Positions 1 to 8,100 of a DNA stretch of 15,415 bases are shown in pieces. The stretch spans positions 1-15,415 of the forward strand of contig JAZGAE010000159.1 in NCBI GenBank assembly GCA_036475545.1, given 5' to 3'. The translations under genes and the position numbers were made by a program. Position 1 is the stretch's first letter. Each line of letters opens with the position of its first letter. This stretch comes from JAZGAE01 sp036475545 (lineage in GTDB: Bacteria > Pseudomonadota > Alphaproteobacteria > DATDPM01). The notes beneath the pieces are model-generated. The model saw only the letters and a program-made list of their open reading frames with translations, was not told where the DNA came from and ran no database searches.

Positions 1-590
1 AAGCCGTCGTAGGCCAGCAGGACGGGGAGGCGCACCTCCGCGTGCTCGCCGATGCGCACGGCGGCGAAGTTGAGGTCGTAGACCGCCTGGGGATCCCGCG
101 CGAGTAGGATGATCCAGCCGGTGTTCAGGACATAATAGAGGTCGGAGTGGTCGCAGCGGATGTCGAGCGGCCCGGAGACCGTGCGGGTGGCGACGTTGAG
201 CACCATGGGCGCGCGGGTCCCGGCCTGCACCGGGAGCTGTTCCAACGCGTACAGCAACCCCTGGGACGAGGTCACGTTCAGCACCCGGCCACCGCCCAGC
301 GAGGCGCCGTAACAGATCCCGGCGGCGCCGTGCTCCCCGTCGGCCGGGATCATGGCGATGTCGTGTGCCCCGTCCGCCTGCATCATGGCGAGGTTCTCCG
401 CCACCTCGGTGGAGGGGGTGATGGGAAAGTAGCCCATCAAGTGGAAGCCGATGTCGCGCGCGGCCAGGGCCGCGGCCTCGTTGCCGCTGCGGAATTCCGC
501 CCGCTGGCGAATATGCCGTTGCCGGTTCTGGTCCGCACCGACCCGTTCGTCTGCGAGCGCCTCCGCACTAAGTGCCACGACCACCTCCAT
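1..590 (-). CDS. porA: 2-oxoacid:ferredoxin oxidoreductase, alpha subunit (partial, 3' end off window)
   Basis: The alpha (pyrimidine-binding) subunit of a multi-subunit, thiamine-diphosphate-dependent 2-oxoacid:ferredoxin oxidoreductase. This cytoplasmic enzyme interconverts a 2-oxoacid plus CoA with acyl-CoA, CO2 and reduced ferredoxin. The 196 codons present carry family signatures: GYFPITPSTEVAE at residues 53-65, TSSQGLLYALEQLP at 107-120, AGTRAPMVLNVATR at 123-136, then a CDHSDLYY segment near 146. The frame is open to the window edge, so only roughly the first half is present. The ATG at 590 lies inside the end of the upstream gamma-delta gene (23-bp overlap) and has no well-spaced Shine-Dalgarno. 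A GTG at 578, five bases after GGAGG, is a good alternative start that removes four residues. The overlap implies translational coupling. Pyruvate is the likeliest substrate, but 2-oxoglutarate or branched-chain oxoacids cannot be excluded. Confidence 0.88.
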   Translation of the reverse strand, partial: MEVVVALSAEALADERVGADQNRQRHIRQRAEFRSGNEAAALAARDIGFHLMGYFPITPSTEVAENLAMMQADGAHDIAMIPADGEHGAAGICYGASLGGGRVLNVTSSQGLLYALEQLPVQAGTRAPMVLNVATRTVSGPLDIRCDHSDLYYVLNTGWIILLARDPQAVYDLNFAAVRIGEHAEVRLPVLLAYDG

Positions 591-1593
591 CCTGCTCGAA
601 CAGATGCGGGAACAGCGGTACCCGCAGGCGTTCCGCCAAACCCGGCGTCTCCGCCTCACGCGACAGTGCACCGGTGGAGCAGCTTTCCACGCACCGCAGG
701 CAGCCCTTGCAGTAGCGATAGTCCACGCCCACCAGGTGAGCCGCGGTCGGCACCGGGCCGCTACCCTCGGTGGTCCATACCAGGCACAGGTCCGGGCACA
801 CCATGTCGCACATCGCACAGTGGATGCACTTGGCGGGATCCAGCACCGGCAACCACCCGGTGCGCGAAGCGGACAGGTCGTTCCACACCATGTTGCCGGC
901 GGCGGGAATGATTCCACCCATTGGCGCAGTCTCGTAACCCCACAAGGGGCTCGAGCGGATGATGGGCAGATCGCCGCTCGCCGTGCCCACCTGCGGGAGG
1001 ATCTCGAACTCCTCAGCCCCGCGCCGGAAGGCGCGCTCGTTGGTCGCTACCGCCTCCGGATGCTTCTGGGCGAACTCGTCCGACAGGGCCTCGAGAAGGA
1101 TGTCGGAATCAAGGAACGGCACCGCGGCCGCCAGTGTGCCGATCAACACGGCATTGGGTCTCGAGCGCTCTTCCATCGCGATTCGCTGGGCGTCGACCCG
1201 GATGATCCTCACCGTGCTCGGCAAGCGGGTGAGCCCGGCCGGGGAGTCCCCTTCCGGGCCGGTGAAAATGAGCGTACCCCCGTCGCGCATGCCGGCCAGA
1301 GTGGCCGGATGGTCCAGAAGGGCCCCGTGAAAGACCACGATGACGTCGGGTGACTCCACGGGCGCACTCGTGCGGATCGGCTGCTCGGGCGCACCGAGGC
1401 GGATGAAAGACCTGATCACCGAGCCTTTCTTCTCCGAGCCGTAGGAGGAGAAATGCGCGCCGTTGAGACCCATGCGCAGCACGACCGCCGTCGCCAGGAT
1501 CTGGCCGGCCGCGTGAGCCCCGAGACCGCCGATGGACTCGAAGCGGAACTCGAAGAACCGATCCGGGTGGGGTAATGAAACCTGGCCGTTCAT
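568..1593 (-). CDS. porG: 2-oxoacid:ferredoxin oxidoreductase, fused gamma and delta (2x[4Fe-4S] ferredoxin) subunits
   Basis: A 341-residue fusion of two subunits that are separate in many organisms. Residues about 16-200 are the gamma domain, which contributes to CoA binding. It begins with a glycine-rich ESIGGLGAHAAGQ strand-turn and the family-typical SSYGSEKKG segment. Residues about 250-315 are a bacterial-type ferredoxin (delta) domain. Cys256, 259, 262 and 266 form CxxCxxCxxxCP, and Cys295, 298, 301 and 305 form CxxCxxCxxxCS, which fits two [4Fe-4S] clusters carrying electrons from the thiamine centre to external ferredoxin. The second motif has Ser in place of the usual Pro. The start at 1593 is preceded by TGAGG at short spacing. 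It is the first large gene of the operon, and the alpha gene overlaps its end. The fusion is known in some PFOR-type operons. The exact oxoacid is not determinable here. Confidence 0.88.
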   Translation of the reverse strand: MNGQVSLPHPDRFFEFRFESIGGLGAHAAGQILATAVVLRMGLNGAHFSSYGSEKKGSVIRSFIRLGAPEQPIRTSAPVESPDVIVVFHGALLDHPATLAGMRDGGTLIFTGPEGDSPAGLTRLPSTVRIIRVDAQRIAMEERSRPNAVLIGTLAAAVPFLDSDILLEALSDEFAQKHPEAVATNERAFRRGAEEFEILPQVGTASGDLPIIRSSPLWGYETAPMGGIIPAAGNMVWNDLSASRTGWLPVLDPAKCIHCAMCDMVCPDLCLVWTTEGSGPVPTAAHLVGVDYRYCKGCLRCVESCSTGALSREAETPGLAERLRVPLFPHLFEQDGGGRGT

Positions 1594-1667
1594 GAATGCC
1601 TCACACCAGAGAAAACCGGAACCCTTGCTCGGCTCGTTAGCGCCGCGTCCAACCCTCGCACCCGCAT
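1590..1667 (-). CDS. Possible 25-residue leader peptide upstream of the oxidoreductase operon
   Basis: This short reading frame starts MRVRGLDAAL and ends FSGVRHS. It is preceded by a near-consensus Shine-Dalgarno (GAGGAGG at 1674-1680, six bases from the ATG), stronger than that of the large gene it precedes. Its TGA overlaps the ATG of the gamma-delta gene (TCATGA), the arrangement used for translational coupling. It is in a different frame from that gene, so it is not an alternative N-terminus. The peptide is Arg-rich with no run of one amino acid, so a classical attenuation leader is not indicated. It could be a chance frame; the ribosome binding site and the stop/start overlap are the only support. 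Confidence 0.35.
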   Translation of the reverse strand: MRVRGLDAALTSRARVPVFSGVRHS

Positions 1668-2001
1668 GGCTGGCCTCCTCGCGGTGCCGACAAACTCAAT
1701 AGTCTCCTACACGGCAGGCCGGAGCATCATTGACCCATATCAACCTGTGAGAGCGGCCCTGAAGCCGGATCCGCCGGACACACGGGTCAGGTTCCGGTCG
1801 TGGTCTTGACCAGCGATGGAAGAAATGGGCCCGTCGATTCGGTGCGACGTTAGAGCCCAAGCAGCCTCGGCCGCCCGACCGGTTGCCAGCATCGCCGTCC
1901 CGGCGGTCAGGTCCGTAACGAGGTTCTGACGGGAGAGACGTTCCGTCGCACGCCCCGGCACCCTCCCCAACTTTCTTTTTCCCGCCCATCGTTCAGACGG
2001 A

Positions 2002-2031
2002 ATAATAACAAAAAATGTGTGGTTTTGTCAC
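2002..2031 (-). promoter_or_regulatory. Candidate sigma70-type promoter facing the oxidoreductase operon
   Basis: On the minus strand, GTGACA (2031-2026, five of six matches to TTGACA) is followed after 18 bases by TATTAT (2007-2002, five of six matches to TATAAT), inside the AT-rich stretch. It points at the gamma-delta gene. If used, it gives a 5' leader of roughly 330 bases before the possible leader peptide. No comparably good promoter was seen nearer the gene. Shifting the -10 by one base (TTATTA, 17-base spacing) is equally possible. Confidence 0.4.
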
Positions 2032-2428
2032 GTTCAGCAACTTTGCGGCGAATCGTGATACTGGACGGGTTCGCTAATTGTTTGTCTCTTTAATGCTTTC
2101 TGCTCCCAAAACTACAATCGAAAGTTGTGGATTTGAATAGATGCGACGAAGCCCAGCGGGCCTTGCGGTCAAACGAACCGGCAGCAGCCATGGAGGTGAG
2201 TTCGCCGTGGGTCGCGCGTGGCGTTCTGCGCGGCCGAGGAATTGGGCGACGGAGCCGGGCGGCGCCTCGAGTCGGCCGTTCGAGCGTTCGGACAGGGGGC
2301 GAACACGGGCGGGCCCGCGATGCCGGCGTTGCTCGAAGACCGGGCGATTGCCTCGCGCCCGGACCCCCTGCCGCGGCCATTTCCCGAATGCCGCGAGAAG
2401 CCGGCGGCCGCGGTGCTCTCCGTGGATA

Positions 2429-2451
2429 CGGTTCGAGAGACCCCCGAACCG
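2429..2451 (-). terminator. Hairpin just after the WG-repeat gene, terminator-like without a U tract
   Basis: CGGTTCG and CGAACCG form a perfect 7-bp stem with a 9-base loop. It begins 10 bases after the stop codon of the WG-repeat gene in the direction of transcription. No T run follows on the minus strand, so it would be a 3'-end stabilising or Rho-assisted structure rather than a standard intrinsic terminator. Confidence 0.35.
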
Positions 2452-2461
2452 GAGCGAACAT

Positions 2462-3634
2462 TTACTCTACCAGCGAGCCTTCGGTATCGATGGTCACCCA
2501 GTTACCGTCGAGCTTCACTCTCGCCCTGCCGCCCTCGAACCCGCGCGCATCCGAAAATTCGAGGGGGATGGCGATCTCTCCGGATTTGTCGATGTATCCC
2601 CACTTTCCTCCCGTCATGCGGGCGTGTTCGCCCTCCCGCTCTTCCCTACAGCCGGCGCAGACCGCCGCCAGCCCTTCGGAAAAGGGAAATGCGAAGTCGA
2701 AGCGGGGCCCAATCACCACTTTCCCGCTCCGATCGAAGAAGCCGAACTTGCCGTCCTCGGTGAAGCGCGCCAATCCCTCGCTGAAATAGTCGGGACCGTT
2801 GTCGAATATGAACGGCCTGATGACGACGGCGCCCGCCGTGTCGATGTAAAGCCACTCCTTTTCGGTGGCGACCGCCGCCATGCCTTCCGGAGAAAACTCG
2901 TCCGCGATGACGAATTTCGGTTCGATGACGACGTTGCCCTTCTCGTCCTTGTAGCCCCACCTCTCGCCGTCGCCGTACTCTTGCACGAACGGAATCGGCT
3001 TCCCGTCGGGGGGAGCCTCCTTGCTGCTGGAAAGCCCGAACGTCACCCGCACCGGCTCAGGCGGGGAGGCGAAGAAGAACCGGCCCGAGCCCATGACATC
3101 GGCGTGGCGGAAGCTGAACCGGTCGTATTCCGCCTCTTCGCGCGTGATGCCGGCGGCGGCGAGCGTCTCCTCGACACCCTCCGGCGGGCTGTCCGCGACG
3201 ACTCGCGCGATGCGCTCGCCGATCTCGGCGGCCACAAGCTCATCGTTTGAAGGCCGGTATTCCCTGGGGTCGGCGCCGCGCGCGATGTCGCCCGATTGCC
3301 AGCGCCCGGGATTTTCGCGCGCCCGCGCCTTGGAGTCCTCAAGCGCCTGCATGAGGTCGGGCAGCGACATGAGTTGCGCCGGCGGCAGGGCGCCGATCTC
3401 GATCGCCATCTCGGGCCGATAGTCGAGGACCGTGTCGGGCGACAGCTTGGGCCGGTAGTCGGGGAACGTCTCCTCGGCGCTTGCCACGCCCCGTGCGGGT
3501 CCCGTTTCGCCGAGCAGGTCCGTTTGCTTGGCCGCCCAGTCCACGCCGGGCGCCTCCGCGGGCGGCGAGGCGCGAGCCGGACCCGGCGCGCTCACGACAA
3601 GAGCCAAGGCGAGAACGACTGTGGACAGGCCCAT
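2462..3634 (-). CDS. Exported WG-repeat protein
   Basis: A 390-residue protein with an N-terminal signal peptide (MGLSTVVLALALVVSA, cleavage probably after PARA), so exported to the periplasm or beyond. Residues about 25-215 are a Pro/Glu-rich region of unknown fold, including three YRP motifs. The C-terminal 170 residues hold about four WG-type repeats. RWGYKDEKG (Trp226) and KWGYIDKSG (Trp345) are the clearest copies; EWLYIDTAG and KFGFFDRSG lie between them. Each is followed by an (A/G)-x-(V/I)-(V/I)-x-P-x-F style strand, such as NVVIEPKF. WG repeats are beta-rich and generally thought to mediate binding; no enzyme activity is implied. The ATG at 3634 was chosen because GGGAGG lies four bases upstream and it opens directly into the signal peptide; the frame itself extends upstream to 3838. 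It is probably cotranscribed with the FTP/PepSY-like gene upstream (157-bp gap). Confidence 0.8.
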   Translation of the reverse strand: MGLSTVVLALALVVSAPGPARASPPAEAPGVDWAAKQTDLLGETGPARGVASAEETFPDYRPKLSPDTVLDYRPEMAIEIGALPPAQLMSLPDLMQALEDSKARARENPGRWQSGDIARGADPREYRPSNDELVAAEIGERIARVVADSPPEGVEETLAAAGITREEAEYDRFSFRHADVMGSGRFFFASPPEPVRVTFGLSSSKEAPPDGKPIPFVQEYGDGERWGYKDEKGNVVIEPKFVIADEFSPEGMAAVATEKEWLYIDTAGAVVIRPFIFDNGPDYFSEGLARFTEDGKFGFFDRSGKVVIGPRFDFAFPFSEGLAAVCAGCREEREGEHARMTGGKWGYIDKSGEIAIPLEFSDARGFEGGRARVKLDGNWVTIDTEGSLVE

Positions 3635-3726
3635 GGCGCCTCCCTCGCCTCCATGACGCCGCAGACGCGAGAACGGCATTATGCGGCAACCGCGGGAAAG
3701 AAAGAAGGCGAGCACGGCCGCGATGC

Positions 3727-3756
3727 CGTTGGCCGACCGCTGAAAGGGCGCCAACG
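3727..3756 (-). other. Inverted repeat between the two leftward exported-protein genes
   Basis: CGTTGGC (3727-3733) and GCCAACG (3750-3756) form a perfect 7-bp stem with a 16-base loop. It lies 35 bases past the stop of the FTP/PepSY-like gene and about 90 bases before the Shine-Dalgarno of the WG-repeat gene. It could be a weak terminator or RNA-stability element that tunes expression of the second gene. No T run follows, and in GC-rich DNA such stems also occur by chance. Confidence 0.25.
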
Positions 3757-3791
3757 CGTCCCGATCCGCGCCCCGTCGCCCCGGATCGCCC

Positions 3792-4847
3792 TCAGGTCGC
3801 GAACCTCTGCTCGACGCGCACCACGTTGCCCGTCGCATCGTCGAGCCATATCACCCAGGGCAAGGGTGTCGCCACGAACACCTTCCACTCGAGCTGGAAC
3901 GCCAGGCCCTTCCCCGGGTAGTGGCGTGGCGCGACGGCGAGTTCGGCTCTCCTCACGTCGCCCCGCGTCACCGTTTCCTCGACCGGCATCCCGGCGATGT
4001 TGTAGTGGGTGAGCTGGGTCCCCACCACCGCCTCCATGGCTTCGGTCTCGGACAGATTCGCCAAGCGCTTGAACTCGATGCGCGGATACCAGTGGCCGTA
4101 AATTTGGTACATCGTCTCGGCGTTGACGAAGGCCTCGATCTCCGTGCCGGGGACCTCCAGGCCGTCCTGGATCTGATTTGCAAACCTCACTTTCATCCCC
4201 GTCGCGCCGAACTCTGCGTCGTCCCCGCCGCACCTGGCGAGGCATCCGGCAATGGGATAGGCCCCGGTTACCTTCAGGTCTTCCTTCCGGGCGACGCCCG
4301 TGAACTTCGCGTTCCTGACCAGGAAGTCCTTGGCCGTCTCGATCGCCTTCGCTTTGTCCGTTATCTCGACATCGAGGCGCCTTCCGGGGCACCAACTGAA
4401 CTTCGAGATCAGGCCGTACTCGTTTATCCGAAGCTTGAACGACTGGCTGCCGGTCTCCTTCTCGAAGGCGTCGCATCCCGGCGTGCTGTGGACGAAGCCG
4501 TTCTGGGTCACGAATTCGCCGGCCAGCTGGGCCCGCTCGGTCAGGGACAGCGGCTCCAACAAGAACGTACCCGGGGGCGGCTCCACCTCCGCCTCCTCTT
4601 CGGCGGCGGCCGGCGGAGGCGCGGTCGGCCACGGTTGCGGTCCCGGCGGTTCCGGTTCCCGTGAGGCGGGAGGCGCGGTTGGCCCCGGCAGGGGTCCCAG
4701 CGGTTCTTGACCCGGCGGCTCTTGAAAGGCGGAAGGCGCGGTCGGCCCGGGACTGGGTCCCGGCGGTTCCGGGCCCGCGCCCGCGACCGGCCCTGTCAGG
4801 GCCCAAACGACGACGATGGACACGAAGGCAAGAAAGGCCGGCTTCAT
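3792..4847 (-). CDS. Exported FTP/PepSY propeptide-like protein with a proline-rich linker
   Basis: A 351-residue protein. Residues 1-24 are a signal peptide (hydrophobic core FVSIVVVWALTG, cleavage near VAGA). Residues 25-93 are a Pro/Gly/Glu-rich linker with three spaced copies of GPxP(G/W)PTAP at 30, 51 and 69. The folded part starts near 100 and has four cysteines (125, 153, 202, 206), fitting two disulfides in an oxidising compartment. Residues about 165-260 resemble the FTP/PepSY regions of thermolysin-family propeptides: an AKDFLVRNAKF helix, MKVRFANQIQDGLEVPGTE, a FVNAET strand, then YGHWYPR and an LSETEAMEAV helix. The end (DDATGNVVRVEQRF) resembles a PepSY strand-turn-strand. Such domains inhibit or chaperone proteases, but here none is attached. 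Start ATG 4847 follows GGGGGA closely. The family link is by pattern only. Confidence 0.72.
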   Translation of the reverse strand: MKPAFLAFVSIVVVWALTGPVAGAGPEPPGPSPGPTAPSAFQEPPGQEPLGPLPGPTAPPASREPEPPGPQPWPTAPPPAAAEEEAEVEPPPGTFLLEPLSLTERAQLAGEFVTQNGFVHSTPGCDAFEKETGSQSFKLRINEYGLISKFSWCPGRRLDVEITDKAKAIETAKDFLVRNAKFTGVARKEDLKVTGAYPIAGCLARCGGDDAEFGATGMKVRFANQIQDGLEVPGTEIEAFVNAETMYQIYGHWYPRIEFKRLANLSETEAMEAVVGTQLTHYNIAGMPVEETVTRGDVRRAELAVAPRHYPGKGLAFQLEWKVFVATPLPWVIWLDDATGNVVRVEQRFAT

Positions 4848-5192
4848 CGTCTTTCCCCCGTGCAAGAACCTTCGTCGGTCGGTCCCATGCTTGTAATGCA
4901 GCGAGGACAAGGCATGCGCGACCGTCTTTCGGCGTAAGCGTGAAACGGTATCACAGGAGTCGGGCCGGTCTAAAGCCGGCGTCCCTCGCCCGCGGGAGCG
5001 CCGATTGTGGACGCAAGCGGGGAATTTGGACAATACTACGTCTTGACCATAGGATGTTGGGAGGGGTCCGGGCAGCTGTGACACATGCCGGCCGCCGGCG
5101 ATTGCCGGCGCGCCGCGGGAGGAGCGCCGACTTGCCTTAAGCGGGGCCCGGTCGGTCTCCCCGCGCGCGGCTGCGGTGGAGGGGTACACTCC
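4848..5192. promoter_or_regulatory. Divergent intergenic region between the leftward and rightward exported-protein genes
   Basis: This 345-bp region separates two divergently transcribed genes and must hold the promoters for both, unless transcription enters from elsewhere. No consensus promoter is obvious. On the plus strand, TTGGAC, an 18-base gap and TAGGAT near 5023-5054 is a weak candidate. No strong operator was identified. Longer reading frames through the region (for example the plus-strand frame from 5085) lack a signal peptide and ribosome binding site, and are read-through of the real gene. Confidence 0.45.
5093..5110 (+). other. Perfect short hairpin in the leader of the beta-helix gene
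   Basis: CGCCGGC, a GATT tetraloop and GCCGGCG form a perfect 7-bp stem about 80 bases before the chosen GTG start. It is all G and C and could be chance in this background; a role in the 5' leader is only a possibility. Confidence 0.25.
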
Positions 5193-8100
5193 GTGCGAAT
5201 TCATCTCTTGGCCCTTGGAATGCTGGTGCTCGCGGGGCACTTGGCCTCGCCCGAGGCGGCGCGGGCGGCGCCGATCCCTCCCGGGACGGATCTCACCGCC
5301 GTTACGACAGAGGCCGCGGACGGGGCCACGATCACTCTCGGTCCCGGCGAATATCCGGGCCAGATCGTCGTCAAGAACAAGTCCTTGACCGTGAAGGGCG
5401 GCCCCGGGGGCAAAACCGTGCTCTCCGGCGACGTTCAAGCGCTCGTGATCGTTCTCGACAAGGGCCGCCTGACCCTCAGCAACGTCACCTTCAAGACCCG
5501 GAGCAAGGACGGTCTGGCGGTCTACGTGAATGGAGGAAGCGCCGCGGTCTCCAACAGCCGAACAAAGGCCACGATGCAGCCCGCCTTCTATGTCGAGGCC
5601 GGCAGCCTGGATGTCGCCGGCTGCCGTTTCGACGAAACCGTTGATGACGCCATTCGCGGGGTCAAGGGCGCGAAGATTACCGTGCGCGATTCCGAGTTCA
5701 GCGGCATCAAAGGCTATGGGGTGAACGTCCAAGAAGGATCGCAGGCGGTGATCAGCGGGTCCCGCTTCCAGCACGTCGAAAGGGCAGGGGTCCTCGCGAT
5801 CGAGGGCGCGACCGCCGTCATCCAGAACTCTCAGTTCTTGGAGATCAGCAAGGACGGCGTCGTTATCAAGGACGGCAGCCAAGGGAAAATTACCGGGTCC
5901 AGCTTCGACGCGCTCGACGGCATTGCCGTCGTGGGCATCCAGGACGCGCGGGTGAGCGTTGTGGGCTCCAGATTCACGCACATCAAGATGGGCGCGATCC
6001 ACGCCGAGAAGGGCGGAGAGATGGCCGTTGCGAACTCGGCTTTCGCCGATATCGGCGAAGAGGCAATCGTGGGACTGGACGTCGGGTCGCTTACGGTTCG
6101 CGAGTCCGTGTTCGAGAGAGTGCAGGGTGCCGCCGTCGTTCTTGAAGGCGGAAAGGCGCTCGAGGTGCAGGGGTCGAGGTTCACGGACGTGCGCGCGGCG
6201 GTCGCGGTCAACAAGAGCGGTGCCCAGGCCACGGTCAGCAGGAACATCATCACCAAGACGGCGGACGAGCAAACCGCGATCTGGCTGGAGACGTCCGGCA
6301 AGGTCGTCGTCACAGGCAACCTGATCTTCGATGCCCACGACGGCATCGGCCTCGTCGGCAAGCTCGAATCCCCCGCGGAGATAACCGGAAACGCCGTCGT
6401 CAACGCGAGGGCCACCGCGCTGTATGTGGAGGCGCAGTTCGCCGGCGAGGGAGACGCCGTGCGGATCGCCGGGAATCACGTCATCGGCGCCGGCAAGCTC
6501 GGACTTCTGGTGGCGAATGCGCCGAACGTCGCGGTTTCCGGCAATCTGATCCTGTCGCGGGGCGAGAGCGGAATACACGTCCAAAATGGCTCATCCGCCC
6601 GCCTCGATAAGAACGTCGTATTCGCGAGCAAGGTGGCCGTGCATTTCCACACGACCGCCGGCGAGGGGAACACCCTGGGGACCGACATCCTGCTCGGGGG
6701 CGAGGCGGGGGGCGTGTACCCGGCCGCCGGGCCGCATCGCACCATCCCAAGCCTGAAGGTCGCCTTCCTGCTCTCCGAATCCGGGGTGGCGGAGTCGCTC
6801 AAGGAGTTGGCGACCGGCGCAATGGACGCGGCCAAGGAGGCCACCGCGGCCGACTTCGCCGGCCTGCAGACGGTGTACGCCCCCCTGTTCGAGGAGGCAG
6901 CGAGGCTCCGCGAGCAGACGGCGGCCATGTCGGTGCTGACGCTCGAGACCGTCGACGCCGTCGGGCAGCCCTTTTTCGCCAAATTCGAGCTGCTAACCCT
7001 CGATGGGCAGCCGATCTCGGAACACGACGCCGGAAACCCGATCGCCGTCGTCTCCCCCGGGACGTACGTCGTCGAGCCGTCCTTCGATCCCGCCCTCGCC
7101 GAGGAGGTGACGGTCGAGGCCGGAGGGACGAAGGCCGTCCAGGTCAAGGCCCGCGAATATCTGGCGCTCTCGTTCGAAAAGTATGACTGGAACACGAGCA
7201 GCACGGTCAAGACGACGCTGCCGTTGCGACTCAAGGACGGGGCCTCGATGCGCCGCGTGCTCGCGGGCTCCCCTCCGGCGGCCATCCCACGCCGGCCCGG
7301 GGCGACCAGGGAGCAACTGGATCAAGCGTTGCGGCTTGCGTGGGAGCGGCTTCCCGACACCATCGAGCTCAACCGTGCAGCCGGGGAAGAATACATGGCC
7401 GGGCTGGACAACCTGCGCGGGCCGCCGGGTGCCCGCATCGATGCGGATTTGGAAAAGCTCGCGCAGAAGGTGGGCAGGAGCGAGCTGCCCCTTTTTTGGG
7501 TCCTTCGGATCATGGCCATCGCGGGCGATGGGGCCGACGCCAAGCGGCTGATCGACCTGGCGGTGGCACAAGAAGACACGACGTACCGGAACTACTTTAT
7601 CAGGATCGCGGCCCGCATCGAGAACCGCCTGGGAATGCTGGACTCGGGCGCGGTCGCAGCCTTGCTCGCAAGCGAGGACCCCGGGATCGGCTTCGAGGTC
7701 GCCACGATGCTGCACAGTTACGGTCTGTCCGGGGGCGACGAGATGCTGCTCGCCCGTCTCGGCGACCCGAAGGATGATGGGTTCACGTATCGGGCAGCCG
7801 CCGGCCTGCTCGACACGGACGACCCCGCCGTGCTGGAGGCCATGCGTTCCCTGGTCCGAAAGACCATCGGCGAGATAGCCCGCATCAAGGCCGAGCACGA
7901 GGGCAAGGAGGGGAGCCCGCAATATCCCTATCAGTTGCGAAACGCCGGGTGGCGTGCCGCCACATACCTGCTGGCGTACGGCAACGAGTCCGACTGGAAG
8001 CTCGTTTCGGGCTTCCCGTTCCAGGAAGACTCGATGTTGTTCATGGCGAAGCTGGTCAGCGACCCGCGCCCGTTCATTGACTTCAAGCTCGGCCTCACGA

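Larger units (their letters stand above)
1668..2461. other. Intergenic region with no convincing gene; contains an AT-rich stretch
   Basis: About 0.8 kb lies between the oxidoreductase operon and the 3' end of the WG-repeat gene, both on the minus strand. Positions about 1972-2127 are clearly richer in A+T than everything around them (runs such as TTTCTTTTT and AACAAAAAATG), which fits a regulatory region. The flanks, about 1690-1970 and 2130-2460, are GC-rich and hold only weak frames. One minus-strand frame, 1740-1970 (TTG start, 76 codons), has a moderately protein-like composition but no recognised family and no good ribosome binding site. A second, 1696-1989, and a third, 2090-2461, are rich in Arg, Pro and Gly, as expected of random GC-rich frames. 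No tRNA or other structured RNA was recognised. Confidence 0.6.

Noticed and set aside
147..1353. Plus-strand frames 147-911 and 451-1353
   Set aside because: They lie opposite the alpha and gamma-delta oxidoreductase subunits, whose motifs are unmistakable on the minus strand.
1740..1970. Minus-strand 76-codon frame with TTG start
   Set aside because: More protein-like than its neighbours, but no good ribosome binding site, no family and overlap with another weak frame; not enough support for a gene.
2090..2461. Minus-strand 123-codon frame next to the WG-repeat gene
   Set aside because: Arg/Pro/Ala-rich, no family, and no ribosome binding site was identified; it looks like random GC-rich sequence.
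4848..6584. Upstream extension of the FTP/PepSY-like frame to 6584 on the minus strand
   Set aside because: The extension runs antisense to the beta-helix gene. The ATG at 4847 has a ribosome binding site and starts a signal peptide.
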